In this document: positions 24,438 to 36,279 of the stretch, in pieces
Position numbering within the stretch: the first letter of the stretch is position 1
How the letters are laid out: every line of letters begins with the position of its first letter
From: Hemileia vastatrix
Taxonomy: Eukaryota; Basidiomycota; Pucciniomycetes; Pucciniales; Zaghouaniaceae
Direction: 5' to 3'
Assembly (NCBI GenBank): GCA_030280995.1
Contig: JASXTE010000012.1
Location: 6,829,001 to 6,893,000 of the forward strand
Length of the DNA stretch: 64,000 nt
The notes under the pieces: model-generated
Databases searched by the model: none
What the model was told of the DNA's origin: nothing
What the model saw: only the letters and a program-made list of their open reading frames with translations
Program-made: the position numbers and the translations under genes

Positions 24438-24681
24438 TAATATTGCAACGCCCGGTGCACCCAAATCCCAAAGCCCCAATGGTAAGCTCGCTCTCTTCAC
24501 TCGGTGTCAGAATGAAGAGAGTGGACTCGCGTGCACAGTCTACATACATTGAAGGCCGCAGTTACGGTTCTCACTATTCTAACCCCCCCCCTCCTCCCAA
24601 CAAGGCTTCTACACCCAATTGACTAATATAAAAATAGTAAGAAAAAAAAGAAAAATAAATTAAATAGTGAAAAATATATTA

Positions 24682-25476
24682 TTATGGAGGTCCAATTGAA
24701 AGATAAGACAAATAATTATGAATGTTCAAGCCACCTATAGACTTTGTCATACAATCTTCTCTTTGATCTCTACTAGGCACCCAAGTAAGAACTACATCCT
24801 TGTTAAAAATAAACTTGTTCACAAAATATAAATCTTTCTTTGAGTGTCTGGTATCCTTATTTGAAGGTTGATCCTTTCCAGTTCTTACTGCTGTCTGATT
24901 GTCACAATAAAGATGAACTGGACCTTGATAGTTGATTAAATCTTCAAGTAAGTTTTTTATCCATACATAAGTCTTTGTACCTGATGAAAAAGCCATATAT
25001 TCTGCTGTGGAAGTAGAAAGTGCCACTGTTTGTTGCCGCTTTGCACTCCAGCTAATAGGAACATTACAGAAATAGATGACAAGACCTTGAGAAGCCCTAT
25101 CCCCTTCACACCTACTCCAACTTGTGTCAGTATAGACTTCAACTTTATTCATCAGATTTGATTGGGAAGGAAATATCTTGGATTTGAAAGGAGCTGTCAC
25201 CGAAACATATGCCACAAGATGTTTAAGAGACTTCCAGTGATCTTCAGATGGGTGTCTTGCAAAACATGCCAACAAATTAACTGAATAAGCAATATCTGGC
25301 CTAGTTTCTTGTGTCAGGTAACTTAAAGAACTGAAAATTGACAAGAAAACCCAGGGGATCCATTGGAGTGGATGATGGATCTGCTGAAACCAGATTACAC
25401 TTACTTGGAAGAAGAGCCTTTGCATGCCATTGAGAAGGATTATGAAGCTTGCTGATCTTCTAGGCAAGTAAAGCAT
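24682..25476 (-). pseudogene. Copia Y RT end and RNase H
   Basis: An open minus-strand frame of 264 codons. It begins with the RT thumb (LTQETRPDIAYSVNLLACFA, HWKSLKHLVAYV) and continues into RNase H: YTDTSWSRCEGDRASQGLV with the first catalytic Asp, WSAKRQQTVALSTSTAEYMA with Glu, LYCDNQTAVRTGKD with Asp, and TKSIGGLNIH at the end. In intact copia proteins the RT palm precedes this; here it is absent, and the upstream DNA (25480-25900) instead holds a tandem duplication and A-rich sequence. The RNase H itself is remarkably intact for such an old copy. Confidence 0.9.
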
Positions 25477-25502
25477 GAGACAAGATTAAAAGAACCTTTT
25501 AG

Positions 25503-25646
25503 TGTATGAATATAAACAGAAGTTAATAAAATAGTCTGCTCGTGAATATGGTCTTTGCTGCTGTTACCTTATAATGTATGAATATAAACAGACGTTAATA
25601 AAATAGTCTGCTCGTGAATATTGTCTTTGCTGCTGTTACCTTATAC
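25503..25646. repeat. Tandem duplication of a ~72-base unit in copia Y
   Basis: Two copies of a unit with TGTATGAATATAAACAGA, AATAGTCTGCTCGTGAATAT and CTTTGCTGCTGTTACCTTA follow each other with only a few mismatches. They lie where the RT palm of Y should be encoded, so they mark a deletion or replacement in that element. Confidence 0.85.
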
Positions 25647-25907
25647 AACAAATATAAGATTGAAAGAAAATCAATAACCAAAATAAAAATAAAATAAAGG
25701 GACAGCTAAATCTGACCTAAATGGTAAAATAAAATATTATTGAGCAAGACGGAAAAGACAAGGAAAAACAAAAAGCATAGCTCAGTATATAAAGTAGCAT
25801 CTCACTCAACATGACTTTCTTCTGGAGGCTGCTCAGCAATTTGATGACTTTATTCTGGGTTAGAGTGCTTTTTCAAAAACTTTTGGAATTTTTTCTTGGG
25901 AAGGAAA

Positions 25908-26249
25908 TTAAGCAAAAGCAGATTGAATAAGTTTGTTGTTTGCTTTATCATAAAAAATCCAACCTTTACTACCTTCAACAAACCCAAACACATAACATTT
26001 TACATCTCTCACATCCAGTTTCAACTGCTGAGATCTAGGAACATGAACAAAAGCCACTTCCCCAAAAGTGCATAATAAATCAAGCTGTTGTTTCTTCTTG
26101 AACATAGCTTCATTAGGAGTTTTAAATAGATAAATGGTGTTAGGAAGTCAGTTATGAAGATAGGCTGCCCAAATAAATACAGCACCCCCAAAAAACATTG
26201 ACAAACCACTTTCATAAAGTATTGATCTACCCATATCAGAAATAGTTCT
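25908..26249 (-). pseudogene. Copia Y integrase, C-terminal part
   Basis: Minus-strand frames give WAAYLHN-like and PIFITDF-like integrase residues, then MFKKKQQLDLLCTFGEVAFV, QQLKLDVRDVKCYVFGF and SKGWIFYDKANNKLIQSAF. This is the region after the catalytic core that precedes RT in copia. Its 5' continuation lies beyond gypsy V at 31217. A frame change near 26100 breaks it. Confidence 0.8.
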
Positions 26250-26254
26250 GTTGT

Positions 26255-26553
26255 TGTTAGGACCTAAGAGGGAGGACTATCACTAGTTCTAAAACTATCC
26301 TAAGATGTGACTGACTATGCGAAAGACAGCAGTGAGACTAACTGAGAAAGACTTTGTTGGGACTGCCAATAGTGAGGGTTATGACTATGGGAGACTAAGA
26401 ATTAACTGGATTACTAAATAAGTTGTCCAATGAGGAGCACCTCAAGCACTTGCCCCATAGAACTCCCTTATTCAATATCCCTCTCTTATTCTTATTACAG
26501 TTCATAGCACCCATAGCACTGCACCTTCTCACCTCTCAACCCAAATTCTAACA
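26255..26553 (-). repeat. 3' LTR of gypsy V
   Basis: Plus-strand ends are TGTTAGGACCTAAGAGGG and CAAATTCTAACA, a standard TG..CA LTR of 299 bases. Its partner is at 30918-31216. Confidence 0.9.
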
Positions 26554-26599
26554 TTATCCCCCTTTTACACTTCCTGCCCCCTTCTCTCCTTCACAAACT

Positions 26600-28370
26600 C
26601 CTTCACATTTCCCTTAGCATTACCTAAGTTCTACACTGGTTCAAAAGACCTTTATCCTACCCCATAACATTTCCAGTACACCAAATATTGAACCTTTCCC
26701 CTGTAACCCACTTTAGAAATAATCTTTTCTACTTTAAACTCCTCTTCAAATCCTATGTAGACTGGGTCCAGTGGTTCTTCTGGATGCCCTGGTATTGTAT
26801 CTTCTTGGTGCTTTGTGAGTAATGAAATATTGAGCACTGGGTGCACTTGTCTCATTAAAATTGGTAGTTCCAATTCATATGCTGAATCAGATATCTTGCT
26901 CTTGATCTTAAATAAACCTACTTTCTTGCGATCAAACTTGGAACTTGGGAATAATGTGGAGAGGAATTGTGAGCTTAACTAAACCTCATCACCTACCTGC
27001 AGCTCCTGATGTTGAGTTTTCCTTTTATCATGGTGGTGCTTCATTGACTGTTGGGATAGTTTGAGTTCTGATTCTAACTCTTGAAATAAATTCAGTATGA
27101 TCTGAATCTGCTCTTAAGCTTCTGGAACTTGAAAAATTGATATGGTGCCAATTGAGAATTTTGGGTGGTATCCATAGTTTGCATGGAAAGGTGACATGCC
27201 TGTTGCAGCATGTATCTGGTCTTTGTATGAGAGTTCAGCTGATGATAGCAGCTTAACACAATCATCTTTATTATAGTTTATACAATTGTGTAGGTATTTT
27301 TCAATTTCTGTATTCACTATCTCAGATTGCCCATCATTCTGTGGATTTCATTCTGTTGACAAGATGGGCCTAATTTTTAGTTTCTCATACATTGCCTATA
27401 AGAAATTAGAGTTAAAATTAATTTCCCTGTCTGATACTATACTTTCAGGAAATACATGAAACTTCCAGAAATGTTCCACCATTAAGTCTGAAATACCTTT
27501 TGATGTGGACTTGGTATTAGTGGGGACAAAATGTACCATCTTGGTGCCGGGGTCAACTACTTTGAGGATAGTGTTCTTTCCTTGTTATTTGGTTAATACC
27601 ACTAAAATATCATAGGAAAGTTCCTTCCATGGCTGCTTGGGTATGCTTAATGGGGCTAGTGGTTTGGCTGTTGGGCTAATCTTGTTCCTCTTGCAAGAGT
27701 CACATTCTGCTACATAGTTCTGCAATTATTCCTTCATATAATTCCAATAAAAGTTACAATCTACCAGCTACACTGTCTTTAGGGGTCATAGGTGTCCTGC
27801 CATTGGAGTTATGTGCCTTGATCTGACCACCTGCATCTTTATCTTATCATTGTTTTTCACCACTATCCTATCATTCCAGTACAGTGCTTACCCTTCCAAG
27901 TGATACTCTTCCAATACCTTTCTTACAAATACCTCCTTAGATAAAAGCACTTTCACCATATACTGCACTCCCTCATCCCTTTCTTGCCCCCTACTTACCC
28001 ATTCCATAAAATTACCATCTTCCAATCCTACCTCATCCAGGAATACTCACTCTTCAAGATCCCCCTTCAGTAAAGGTGCAACAACAGTGTGCAACTGGTT
28101 TGGTGCTGAGCGCAAGTAAGGGAATTGCAATAGTGCATTGAGTTTTCCACGTTTCTTTCCTGGTTGGAATTGAACAATGAAGTTAATGATACTTCACAGC
28201 TCTGCAAAGCATGCTTGACTTTGTGTCAGATTTTTTGTGGTCATGAAAATTTACAAGTTTTTGTGATATGTATGAATTATAACTTGAAAACAGTGTGATC
28301 CTCCTTCAAAATAGTTGTTCAAAGTTCATAAAATTTTAATTGATTCCAGTAGCTCTTTATCATATAATTT
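26600..28370 (-). pseudogene. Gypsy V integrase and chromodomain
   Basis: The C-terminal piece (26873-26652) reads VHPVLNISLLTKHQEDTIPG, then EEFKVEKIISKVGYRGKVQY with LVYWKCYG, a clear chromodomain. The upstream piece (27317-27114) reads LSSAELSYKDQIHAATGMSP with FHANYGYHPKF, the end of the integrase core. Further up, degenerate frames give the integrase core and zinc-finger parts (for example NDGQSEIVNTEIEK next to 27330 and CDSCKRNKI near 27690). Stops are frequent throughout. Confidence 0.82.
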
Positions 28371-29457
28371 TTAGTTCAATTCAGCACCCAATAATATATG
28401 TGACAAATATGCTACTGGGTAGAAGACATTTTCTGCATCATATTGGTATAACACATCACCTAGTGCAAAGTATGAGCTGTCAAATTCCAGAACAAATGGA
28501 TTTATTAAGTCTGGAATAGCAAGAATAGGCACCGTCAAAAATTTCCTTCTTAGATAGTCAAAAGCATCTTGTTTGCTACTTGTACATGTGAGTTTGGCTT
28601 CTTTCTTTGTGAGGTAATTTAGTGGTTGGAAGATATGAGAATAAGTTTCAATAAAGCAGAAGTAAAAATTTTCAGCCCCTAAAAATGACTGGAAATGCTT
28701 TACTGAGGCTGGTGTTGGCCACACTCTTACTGCTTTTACCCTCTCCTGGTCCATCTGAACCCTATCCTTTGAAATGACAATAACCAGGTAAGGAATTTCT
28801 TTTTCTAAAAAGAAATATTTTTTGGGTTTCAACCATACTTGTGCCTCTCTCAAGCACTTTAAAAAAATCCTATACTTGCATTGGGTGCTCCTCTACTGAT
28901 CTGGAGTAAATCAAGAAGTTTTCTAGATACACTGCCATGTCTATTACCATTCCGTCTTTAAAGATGCTATTGGTGAAGTTCTGGAATGTAGCAGGTGTAT
29001 CAAATGGACAAAAATTCATTACCAATTGTTTAAAATGACCAAATTTAATGCAAAATTCTAGTTTTTGTTCATACCCCTTTTTTAAATGTATATGGTGGTA
29101 TCCACCCCTAAGATCAAGGGATGCAAAAATCTCTGCACCCTGAAGACTTTCAATCAGCTCACTAGTCAGAGGAAGGGGATATCTTGTCTTAAATTTCAGT
29201 GCATTTAACCTTCTGGAATCCATGCATGGTCTCAATGATCTATCCTTTTTACTTATGTTCCCCCTCTGTTCCTCTCTGGCGCTCCCCCTTGGTGCCCCAC
29301 CCCCAGCCTGCTTCTTAGAATCAATAGAAAACATCAGTTCTGGTTGAAAGTCAACTGATGATAAAAGAACATCAGAAGAACTTCCAGGATAGGCCCCTGA
29401 CCTCTGAAAGGTCCAGGGGGCCAATAATTTAGTGCCAGTGTCCCCTTTAATTCCCAT
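28371..29457 (-). pseudogene. Gypsy V reverse transcriptase and RNase H start
   Basis: The upstream frame (29457-28870) holds the RT: RPCMDSRRLNALKFKTRYPL, IFASLDLRGGYHHIHLKKGY with the first Asp, TPATFQNFTNSIFKD, and AVYLENFLIYSRS in place of the usual YLDDILIYS, so both Asp residues of the catalytic pair are lost (Glu-Asn). The downstream frame (28853-28371) carries the connection and RNase H start: VWPTPASVKHFQSFLGAENF, DAFDYLRRKFLTVPIL, FVLEFDSSYFALGDVLYQ. A small shift near 28860 separates the two. Confidence 0.88.
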
Positions 29458-30917
29458 TCAAGCCCTCATTTCCTTCCAGTCAATGCGTGGGCTATATTGG
29501 TCCAGCCATGTCATACAAGTCTTTTGGGTTTCTCCCATATTTCTTGCATTGAGACTCCCTTTTATTGCACCAGAATCTGCAAAAAACCTTCTCTCTTACT
29601 TCTCCTTCCCCATCTGATGAATCATCAAACATTATTAGACACCTGGGGTGGTCATTTTTTCATTTTATTTCTCTGTAAAAACCTTTTGAAAATAAAACAG
29701 TCTGTGGCCTCAAAATACAGAAGGGTTCATACATTTTTTTGGGGTCTAGGGTCATTAACAGAAATTTCACAATAATACAATTATCATTTACTTAAAGTGG
29801 CTTACACACTTATAATTCTTCTACTATATTTACCTCATCCTTTCCTTCTAATCCACTAAAAGAAGGCACAAACTTCACTCCTGAGAACTGTCTTTTTCCT
29901 GTGAATTTCCAGCGCTATACTCCACTTCACTAACCCTGATTTTCCCTCTACAATCCCTTTCCAAGTTGCCACTTCTTCCACACCTTAAAAATAAACCATT
30001 TCCAATTCACCCTTGGTATTCTTCTTCTGAAAGCCTTCTTCTTTCACCTGAGCCCCATTAACTTTCTTCTTCAATATCCATTGAATTTAGGTCCCCAGTA
30101 CTGTACCCCCTTAATGGGGCAAAGTTGCACCAGTGAGAATCTCCACTCACACCATCCATTCACTGATGTGTGAAATCATTATCAATTTAAATGGCCAGCT
30201 CCATGAGTTCTTGGAGAGAAGCTGGAAAGGGTTGACTGATTAGGGAATTCCTTATTTTTGTCAAGAGTCCATTACTAAAGTGAAACATAAGCCCTCATTC
30301 TTCTCATGTTGTGATGTAGCTAGTGTGGCTCCAGAATTCTGAAACATACTCAGCTACTGAGTGGTTCTGGTATAATTAGTTTAGCACATGTTCCAAGGTT
30401 ATTTCCACATCAGTATCACCAAAGGCTAGCTCAAATTCCACCATGGATTGGTAAAAATTTGTTCCTGACTCAGAGTTTTCAAAAAGATCTTTGGTGTATG
30501 GCCTTTCCCAGTGTCCTGCCTCATCTGTGAGGTACAATATTGAAAACCCAATTTTATATCACTCATCTGGGAATTTATGACAATTGAGTAGGACATAGAG
30601 TTTTACCTTTCATGCATACTGATCTTCCTGTAAGCCTTGTTTTACATCAAAAATTTCTGGGACTTCAATCTTTGGGCCTTTAAAAAGTGGCACTGGTGTG
30701 GTAGACAGTGCCTGGGCTTTGGCTTCTGTAGAATCTAACTCTGATTCTGTGGGGCCAAAATATGAGGGTATCTCCTCCACTAGGCACTCCATGAGTCAGG
30801 AATAATATTCCTAAAATTGCACCATTTTCTCTTTAATTTCAGTTATATGGGTGGCATCAGGCTAGCCAGAGGGTTTCATGGTTCTTCTGTAGTGCACCAT
30901 TTATAGATTGGAAAAAA
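29458..30917 (-). pseudogene. Gypsy V gag and protease region, degenerate
   Basis: Only scattered minus-strand frames remain. The 30792-30610 piece (MECLVEEIPSYFGPTESELD and FKGPKIEVPEIFDVKQG) fits the start of a gag retrotransposon domain, and the following DNA (30600-30180) can be read with frame changes as more gag. The plus-strand frames at 29432-29775 are shadows. No intact protease motif was recovered. Confidence 0.6.
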
Positions 30918-31216
30918 TTTTAAGACCTAAGAGGGCATAATATCAGTATTTCTATAACTAGCCTAAGAAATGACTGACTATTCTGAAGACAGAAGTGAAA
31001 ATAACTGAGAATTAATTTTTGGGACTGCCAGCAGTGAGGGTTATGACTATGGGAGACTAAGAAGAAACTGGATTACTAAATAATTTATCCAATGAGGAGC
31101 ACCCCACAGCACTTTCCCCATAAAAATCCCTTATTCAATACCCCTATCTTCTGCCTATTACAGTGAATAATACTCATGGCACTTTTCCTCCTCACCTCTC
31201 AGCCCATATCCAAACA
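30918..31216 (-). repeat. 5' LTR of gypsy V
   Basis: 299 bases, TTTTAAGACCTAAGAGGG to CATATCCAAACA on the plus strand. The first bases have mutated away from the TGTTAG of its partner. Confidence 0.9.
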
Positions 31217-32300
31217 GTTGTGCCATTCAGAAACCTCATTTTGTTCTGAACAATAAGGCATTGAATAATCCCACTAAATGACATTTTGAGACATATATTT
31301 CTGTATTTTCATATTTATATATTCACCACCATTATTTGAGCTAAGAATCTCCAGCTTGAAACCTTTCCAATGCTCCATTTTTAAGTGAAGTTGTATAAAA
31401 GCATCATTAAATTTATTTTTTGATTGAATGATCTCAATATAAGAATAGCTGGCCATCACATCACAAAAGGAGATTATTTATTGTCCATCATTAAAGCTTT
31501 TCAGTTCAAAAGGACCAAAAACATCAGAGACAACCATTTCCAATGGCTCATGATCTTTGTCAGTTGGAAGAAGTGTATGTCTTTGCAAAAAATTTTTAAC
31601 AGACAGAATTCTTCACAGTCAGTAATTCCAGGAGGAAAGGAAGAAGGGAGAACAAGAGAAATTCCAGAAGAAAAAAATTGTTTCATAAAATGTAATCTGA
31701 CATGCCAAAGCATTCTATGCCATTTCATAAGTTCAATTTATGGCTACTGAGTTGAATTAGATGGTTTTTAATTGGAGTGTCAAGTGAGAGGAATAGTACA
31801 AAAGGCTTTGAAGACAGAGAGGAGGAGATAGTGGTAGAATAGCATTGAGGAAGAGAGTCAGACCATAGCTTTAGAAACCACTTGCCTCAACAAGACCACT
31901 TTGCTTTTTCCAAATCAACACCATCCTTTCAGAACAAAATGATTTTCTGCCTTGGCATAGAATGAGACCCCAGAATGTAACAGTGAAGACCCTGAAGTTA
32001 AGGTACAAGTAACAGTTGGGCAGAAATAAACTCTTCTGATGATGAATTTTCAGTTATCAAAATTTTTCAGGATGATGGAACCAATTCCTGTTTCATACTG
32101 ATGAGATCCAGGATTATCTCTGACAATAAGAGGGATCTTTTGAGGTAAGTAATTAAATTCAAAAAAAAGACATCTCCACTTATGTGATCTGTTGAATGAA
32201 GGTTTAAAAGAGCCATTGGCTCTTGAGAACACAATGCAGGAGTGGAAAAAGATATAAACAGAGGAGGGCTACATTATTTATGAGAGTGAAAAGGGCCACA
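31217..32300 (-). pseudogene. Copia Y integrase, N-terminal and core part
   Basis: Minus-strand frames give KWHRMLWHVRLHFMKQF (GAG-pre-integrase HHCC start), then ASYSYIEIIQSKNKFNDAF and EILSSNNGGEYINMKIQKYM (integrase core, where SSNNGGEY replaces the usual SDNGGEY), then NEVSEWHNNRTISDMGRS across the gypsy V insertion. The 32232-32050 frame may be the protease region. Gag is essentially absent: only about 330 bases remain up to the 5' LTR. Confidence 0.78.
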
Positions 32301-32624
32301 TGAAAAATGAGAGTGAAAAAAGGAAGAATTAAGATTAAAGGAGTGTTAACAAGTCCTCAAATTTAAATGAAAAAGATATAAAATTTCTGAAGGATCAAAT
32401 AAAGCAGAAAAAAGTAACAAAACTTTAGTTTTTTAATTTTAATGTTATGATATTTTTATAAATTATTTTTTTATTTTCTTTGTAATTATCTATTGTATTT
32501 TATTGAAAAGACAAAAAAAATTCTAAATTTTCTTGATGAATGTTTTTCTTTTCATCTTTTTCTTCCTGATATAGATGGTTTTACTTCTTATCTGCAACTT
32601 GAAACACACTAAGCTTCCATAACC

Positions 32625-32771
32625 TGTAATTCCCTGTGCACCCAAATCCCAAATCCCCAATGTTAAGCATGCCTTCTTCACTTGGTGTTAAAGTGAAGAG
32701 AAAGAACTAATTTGAAAAATAAACATATATTGAAGGCCATATTTGTGGTTCTCACTATTCTAAACCTAAAA
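32625..32771 (-). repeat. 5' LTR of copia Y
   Basis: Plus-strand start TGTAATTCCCTGTGCACCC; similarity to 24444-24582 (TGCAACGCCCGGTGCACCC) runs over 139 bases. The 24444 copy retains CG dinucleotides that have decayed to TG or CA here. Confidence 0.8.
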
Positions 32772-33414
32772 AATATCACCAGTGTTTAGTTTATATGCAT
32801 TCTATAGCTGGGGTTGTAGTACTGTGAAATAGATGAGTAGGTTATGAAACCCACTGTGGCAGTCTAAAGTTTAATGCAGCAATTAGAAATATTTTTAAAT
32901 GAATATGGGATGATTAAATTAAAGATTGGAAAAACCAATCTAAATATATATATTTTTATTATAAAAGAGAGGATTATTTATTGCAAAAATGGTTATTTAT
33001 ACAAGTCCAAGAAGAAATAATTAATTAATGGTAAAGAAATGTAAGTATAAGCTCAAAAAAGCATTAGAAAGGAGGCTAGGAGTCTCAAGAAGCTTTACAA
33101 ATATTTTTAGAGTTTTTTCTATTTTTCTTATATTTTTAATAACTTTATAAAGTATTACTGATTATTTGGGATTTCTGATATTTTACTTAACCTCAACAAT
33201 TTTTAGCTCAGTGAATAGGGTTGCGCAGCCTACCAAGTTTTTTTGAGTGGCTCAACAAATGTAAACCTATCATCTTTGATTTTTTAGATTTTGTATTACA
33301 GTTTTAAGGCTCTAATTGAAACCAGACGTCTGTAAAAGCTCCAGTGATCTCTAGGCAAGTTTTGGAATGCTCCAACTAGGGAATGTGTGGAACGTGACAT
33401 AATTTGCATATAAA

Positions 33415-33675
33415 CACTACGCAATATAGGGGGTGGACTTGCTAGCAAGTCCTCAACCTGAACTCAGATGGAACTCAGATGGAACTCAGACTGAACTCAG
33501 ACTGAACCCATCCTGAACTCTACTTGAACACCCACCTAAAACTGTTCTGCTGAGTGGTGTTCATCCCTGATTGTATGGTTCCTTTATCAATAGCTCAATG
33601 TGTGTTCAATCTATGGTGAGTTTGGGTCCAAGGTTGCGGACTTGCTAGCAAGTCCGCCCCCCATATTGTGTGTTG
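33415..33675. mobile_element. Small CACTA-like MITE in the W left LTR
   Basis: The 261-base element has ends CACTACGCAATATAGGGGG and CCCCCCATATTGTGTGTTG, both followed inward by the palindrome GGACTTGCTAGCAAGTCC. AAA flanks it on both sides (33412-33414, 33676-33678), and the right LTR of W lacks it (46637). The interior has short tandem GAACTCAGAT/CTGAACTCAGA copies (33464-33515). Confidence 0.85.
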
Positions 33676-34331
33676 AAAACTGTAGACTCAAAATTAGAGG
33701 ATCATCTATAATAATAAATCTTAACTATTGACAACAAAAACACATATCAACAACTGCCATCATTAATTTTACATAACATTTTATAAATTGTAATACCCTT
33801 ATAAATATAACACTCTTTCATAACATTTTATAAATTTTATATAAAAACTCATAAATATACTCTTATAGGGTACAATTTCAAAGGTCTCAACTTCAGGGAT
33901 ACAAATTTAACATATTTTCACATAAATAAAAGCTTTATAAAAACAAAAATTATTCAATAATTTATATAAATTTTCTGAGTACAACTTCATTGTTTTATTT
34001 CTTTCCCTCATAATAAAGAACAAAAATTCTTAATCTCAAAACAATCTAAATTAATTTTTCAACAAGTCTTTTTAATGACAAGTAGAAAATTTAGCTTACT
34101 TAATTGAGAACTTTTATTTTACTTAAAGGGACAGGGTTTTCTTCTGTTTATCCAACTCCCTTGGATTCTGCTTACAGCAAGGCAACTGTAAGAGTCTTTC
34201 TACATTGGTGGAACCCAATGTGGGTTTTAAATATTCTGTCTTTTAAATGAAATTAATTTATAACTGGACTATATTAGCCTGCCAGAGGCTCTTTTCGGAA
34301 CACTTCTTATGGTTGATCTTTGGTTTTTGAG

Positions 34332-36050
34332 ATGTCAGCTGTTACTGGATCTGGTTTCTTGCCTGCTGGTGTACCTATTGGGAAATCAGTAAGGATTGTA
34401 TCTTTAGATGAGCCCAAGTTTTCTGGTGATAATTTGGATGGCTTCTTGCATAGGTAAGAAACTGCTTCTGGATTAGATGGAGCTTTGCATTTGGATATAG
34501 TTAAGCAGATTAGGTTTTTTATGTGTGACAGAGAGGTGGAAAAAGAGGTTATTAAGATGGATGGCTATAAAGATTAAAATTGGGAGAATCTACAGATGAA
34601 GATGCTTATGAGGTGGTCAAAACTTTATTCATTGAAGGATCTCAAGGATATTTCTAGGAGATGGGAATCTAAAGGTGGTGTCAACTCTCTGTGTTAGTAT
34701 TATAAGTTTATGGTTGAGTTTCAGATGATTTTAGAATATCTGTTTTATTGTGATATTATATATCATGAAGATGAAGTCAAGTATGTTTTTGAATGATATG
34801 AGGAATATGGTTAAAGATGTTTTTTGAGAACTTCTTTTAATGCTAATTTAATGAAGACTGCTTAAAATGGAGGGAAAATAATTCATTCCATGGAGGTGGT
34901 GATGAAATATGTTCTGGATTATTTGGATTCTCTGACTGATGTTGAATTGGACCCAGAAGAAGAGGCTTTGATAACTCAAGAGATAGAAGATGATGGTGTG
35001 AAAGATATATATGGTGCTGGGATTTTAGATTCTTCTATTCCTGAAGAATATGGCCAACCTGATGATACTGATGTGCAAGAATGTCTTGTTGGTAGAGAGC
35101 AGGTAGTTTGAGTTAAAATTTTGGAATTGGTTATTCCTGAAGATATTTTTTTGGAAGAAGAAATTTTTGGGTTAAAAGAGGTTTCTGTTGGTAATGATGT
35201 TTATGTCACTAATGAAGAATGTTAAGATTTTATGGACGCTTTTGGGATGGTTGATTTGGAGTTGGATTCAGAGGATTATTTTCCTCAGGTTTTGTCTTTA
35301 AAAGCTGATACTTTCTGCAATGAAGATGTGGATATGGTTAATGGATCTGGAATAGTGAAAGAAGTAGTTGAAGGAGCTAGTTTTATTAATCCTGAAGATG
35401 CTATTATGGGTGGTGAAGATGTAAATGTGGGTCCCCAAGAGGTTCCCAGGGCCAAGGTGGTTAAAAAGAAAGTTCAGTATGAAAGGCCAGTAGTGGTTGA
35501 TTAAGAGGATGCAATGGATAATGGTTTTCCTGAATTAATGAAGAATGCAGAGGATTTTATTTATGGGGTGAATGATTTGGATTCAGCTATAATTTGGAAA
35601 AAAAAGTGTATTTTTTATGTCTTTGGTATGAAAAATTCTGGTAATTTGTTTTTGTGGTTATTGGAATAGGTTGAAATGCCCTTGGGGGAAATTTATGGGT
35701 TTCTACCAGTGGATATCAAGAATATGATTCCTCCAAAATGAGGATAAACTACCTTGAAAGGGCTGGATTCTTTATCTTTAATTTTGGACTCTTTTATTTA
35801 CTTCAAGAATTTTATGGATACCCCCATTTTTTGGAGCAGTGAGGGCTTATTTCTCTAATGTTGCAATATATCCCTAAAAAGAGTTCCCAGATTTCAATAG
35901 GTCAGCTCACTTGGAGATAATTCAAGTGTATTCTCTTTTATTTTATGTTTATATTTCTTTGGAATTTCATTATGTGTTAAATTTTTCTATATGTCTGTTA
36001 TCTTTATCAAATTTTTCTATAAGCTTTAAAAATAATTTAAAAGGGAAAAT
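34332..36050 (+). pseudogene. Gypsy W gag, degenerate
   Basis: From ATG 34332 the frame reads MSAVTGSGFLPAGVPIGKSV and PKFSGDNLDGFLHR, the start of a gag retrotransposon domain, before the first stop. Later open parts (34890-35111, 35232-35504) are very acidic (for example DPEEEALITQEIEDDGV), as in the C-terminal part of such Gag proteins. Numerous TAG/TAA/TGA stops make it non-functional. Confidence 0.7.
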
Positions 36051-36279
36051 GTGATGTACTGTTTTGGATGAAATCTGGAATGGATATTTGAAAAGTAGTG
36101 GTGATATATGTGATGGAATATTTTATGGCCTCCAGCAAGAGAATTAACTGCAATTAACTCATAAAAATCAACAAAAGAATCTTAGTATAATTAGTTCACA
36201 GAAAAATTATATTTGTGATGATTCTATTTCTGTCCTCCACAACAAGGTTAAACCTCCAACTTTATTTACAGGTTATTTT

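Larger units (their letters stand above)
26255..31216 (-). mobile_element. Gypsy V, inserted in the integrase of copia Y
   Basis: The two LTRs are both exactly 299 bases (26255-26553 and 30918-31216) and are flanked by GTTGT at 26250-26254 and 31217-31221. Joining the flanks restores copia integrase reading through WHNNRTISDMGRS. The LTRs differ by roughly a fifth of their positions, so V is old. Domain order on the minus strand is gag, protease region, RT, RNase H, integrase, chromodomain. Confidence 0.92.
24444..32771 (-). mobile_element. Copia Y, inserted in the 3' LTR of X
   Basis: The short LTRs (24444 to about 24585, and 32625-32771) start TGCAACGCCC / TGTAATTCCC on the plus strand and share ACTATTCTAA near the other end. 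AATAT flanks the element at 24439-24443 and 32772-32776, and the same site is uninterrupted in the X 5' LTR (51605-51609). A polypurine tract (GGAGGGGGGGG on the minus strand) borders the 3' LTR. Next to the 5' LTR the minus strand reads GGTTATGGAAGC, which may be a primer site for an initiator-tRNA anticodon arm. Most of gag and much of RT are missing. Gypsy V interrupts the integrase. Confidence 0.83.
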
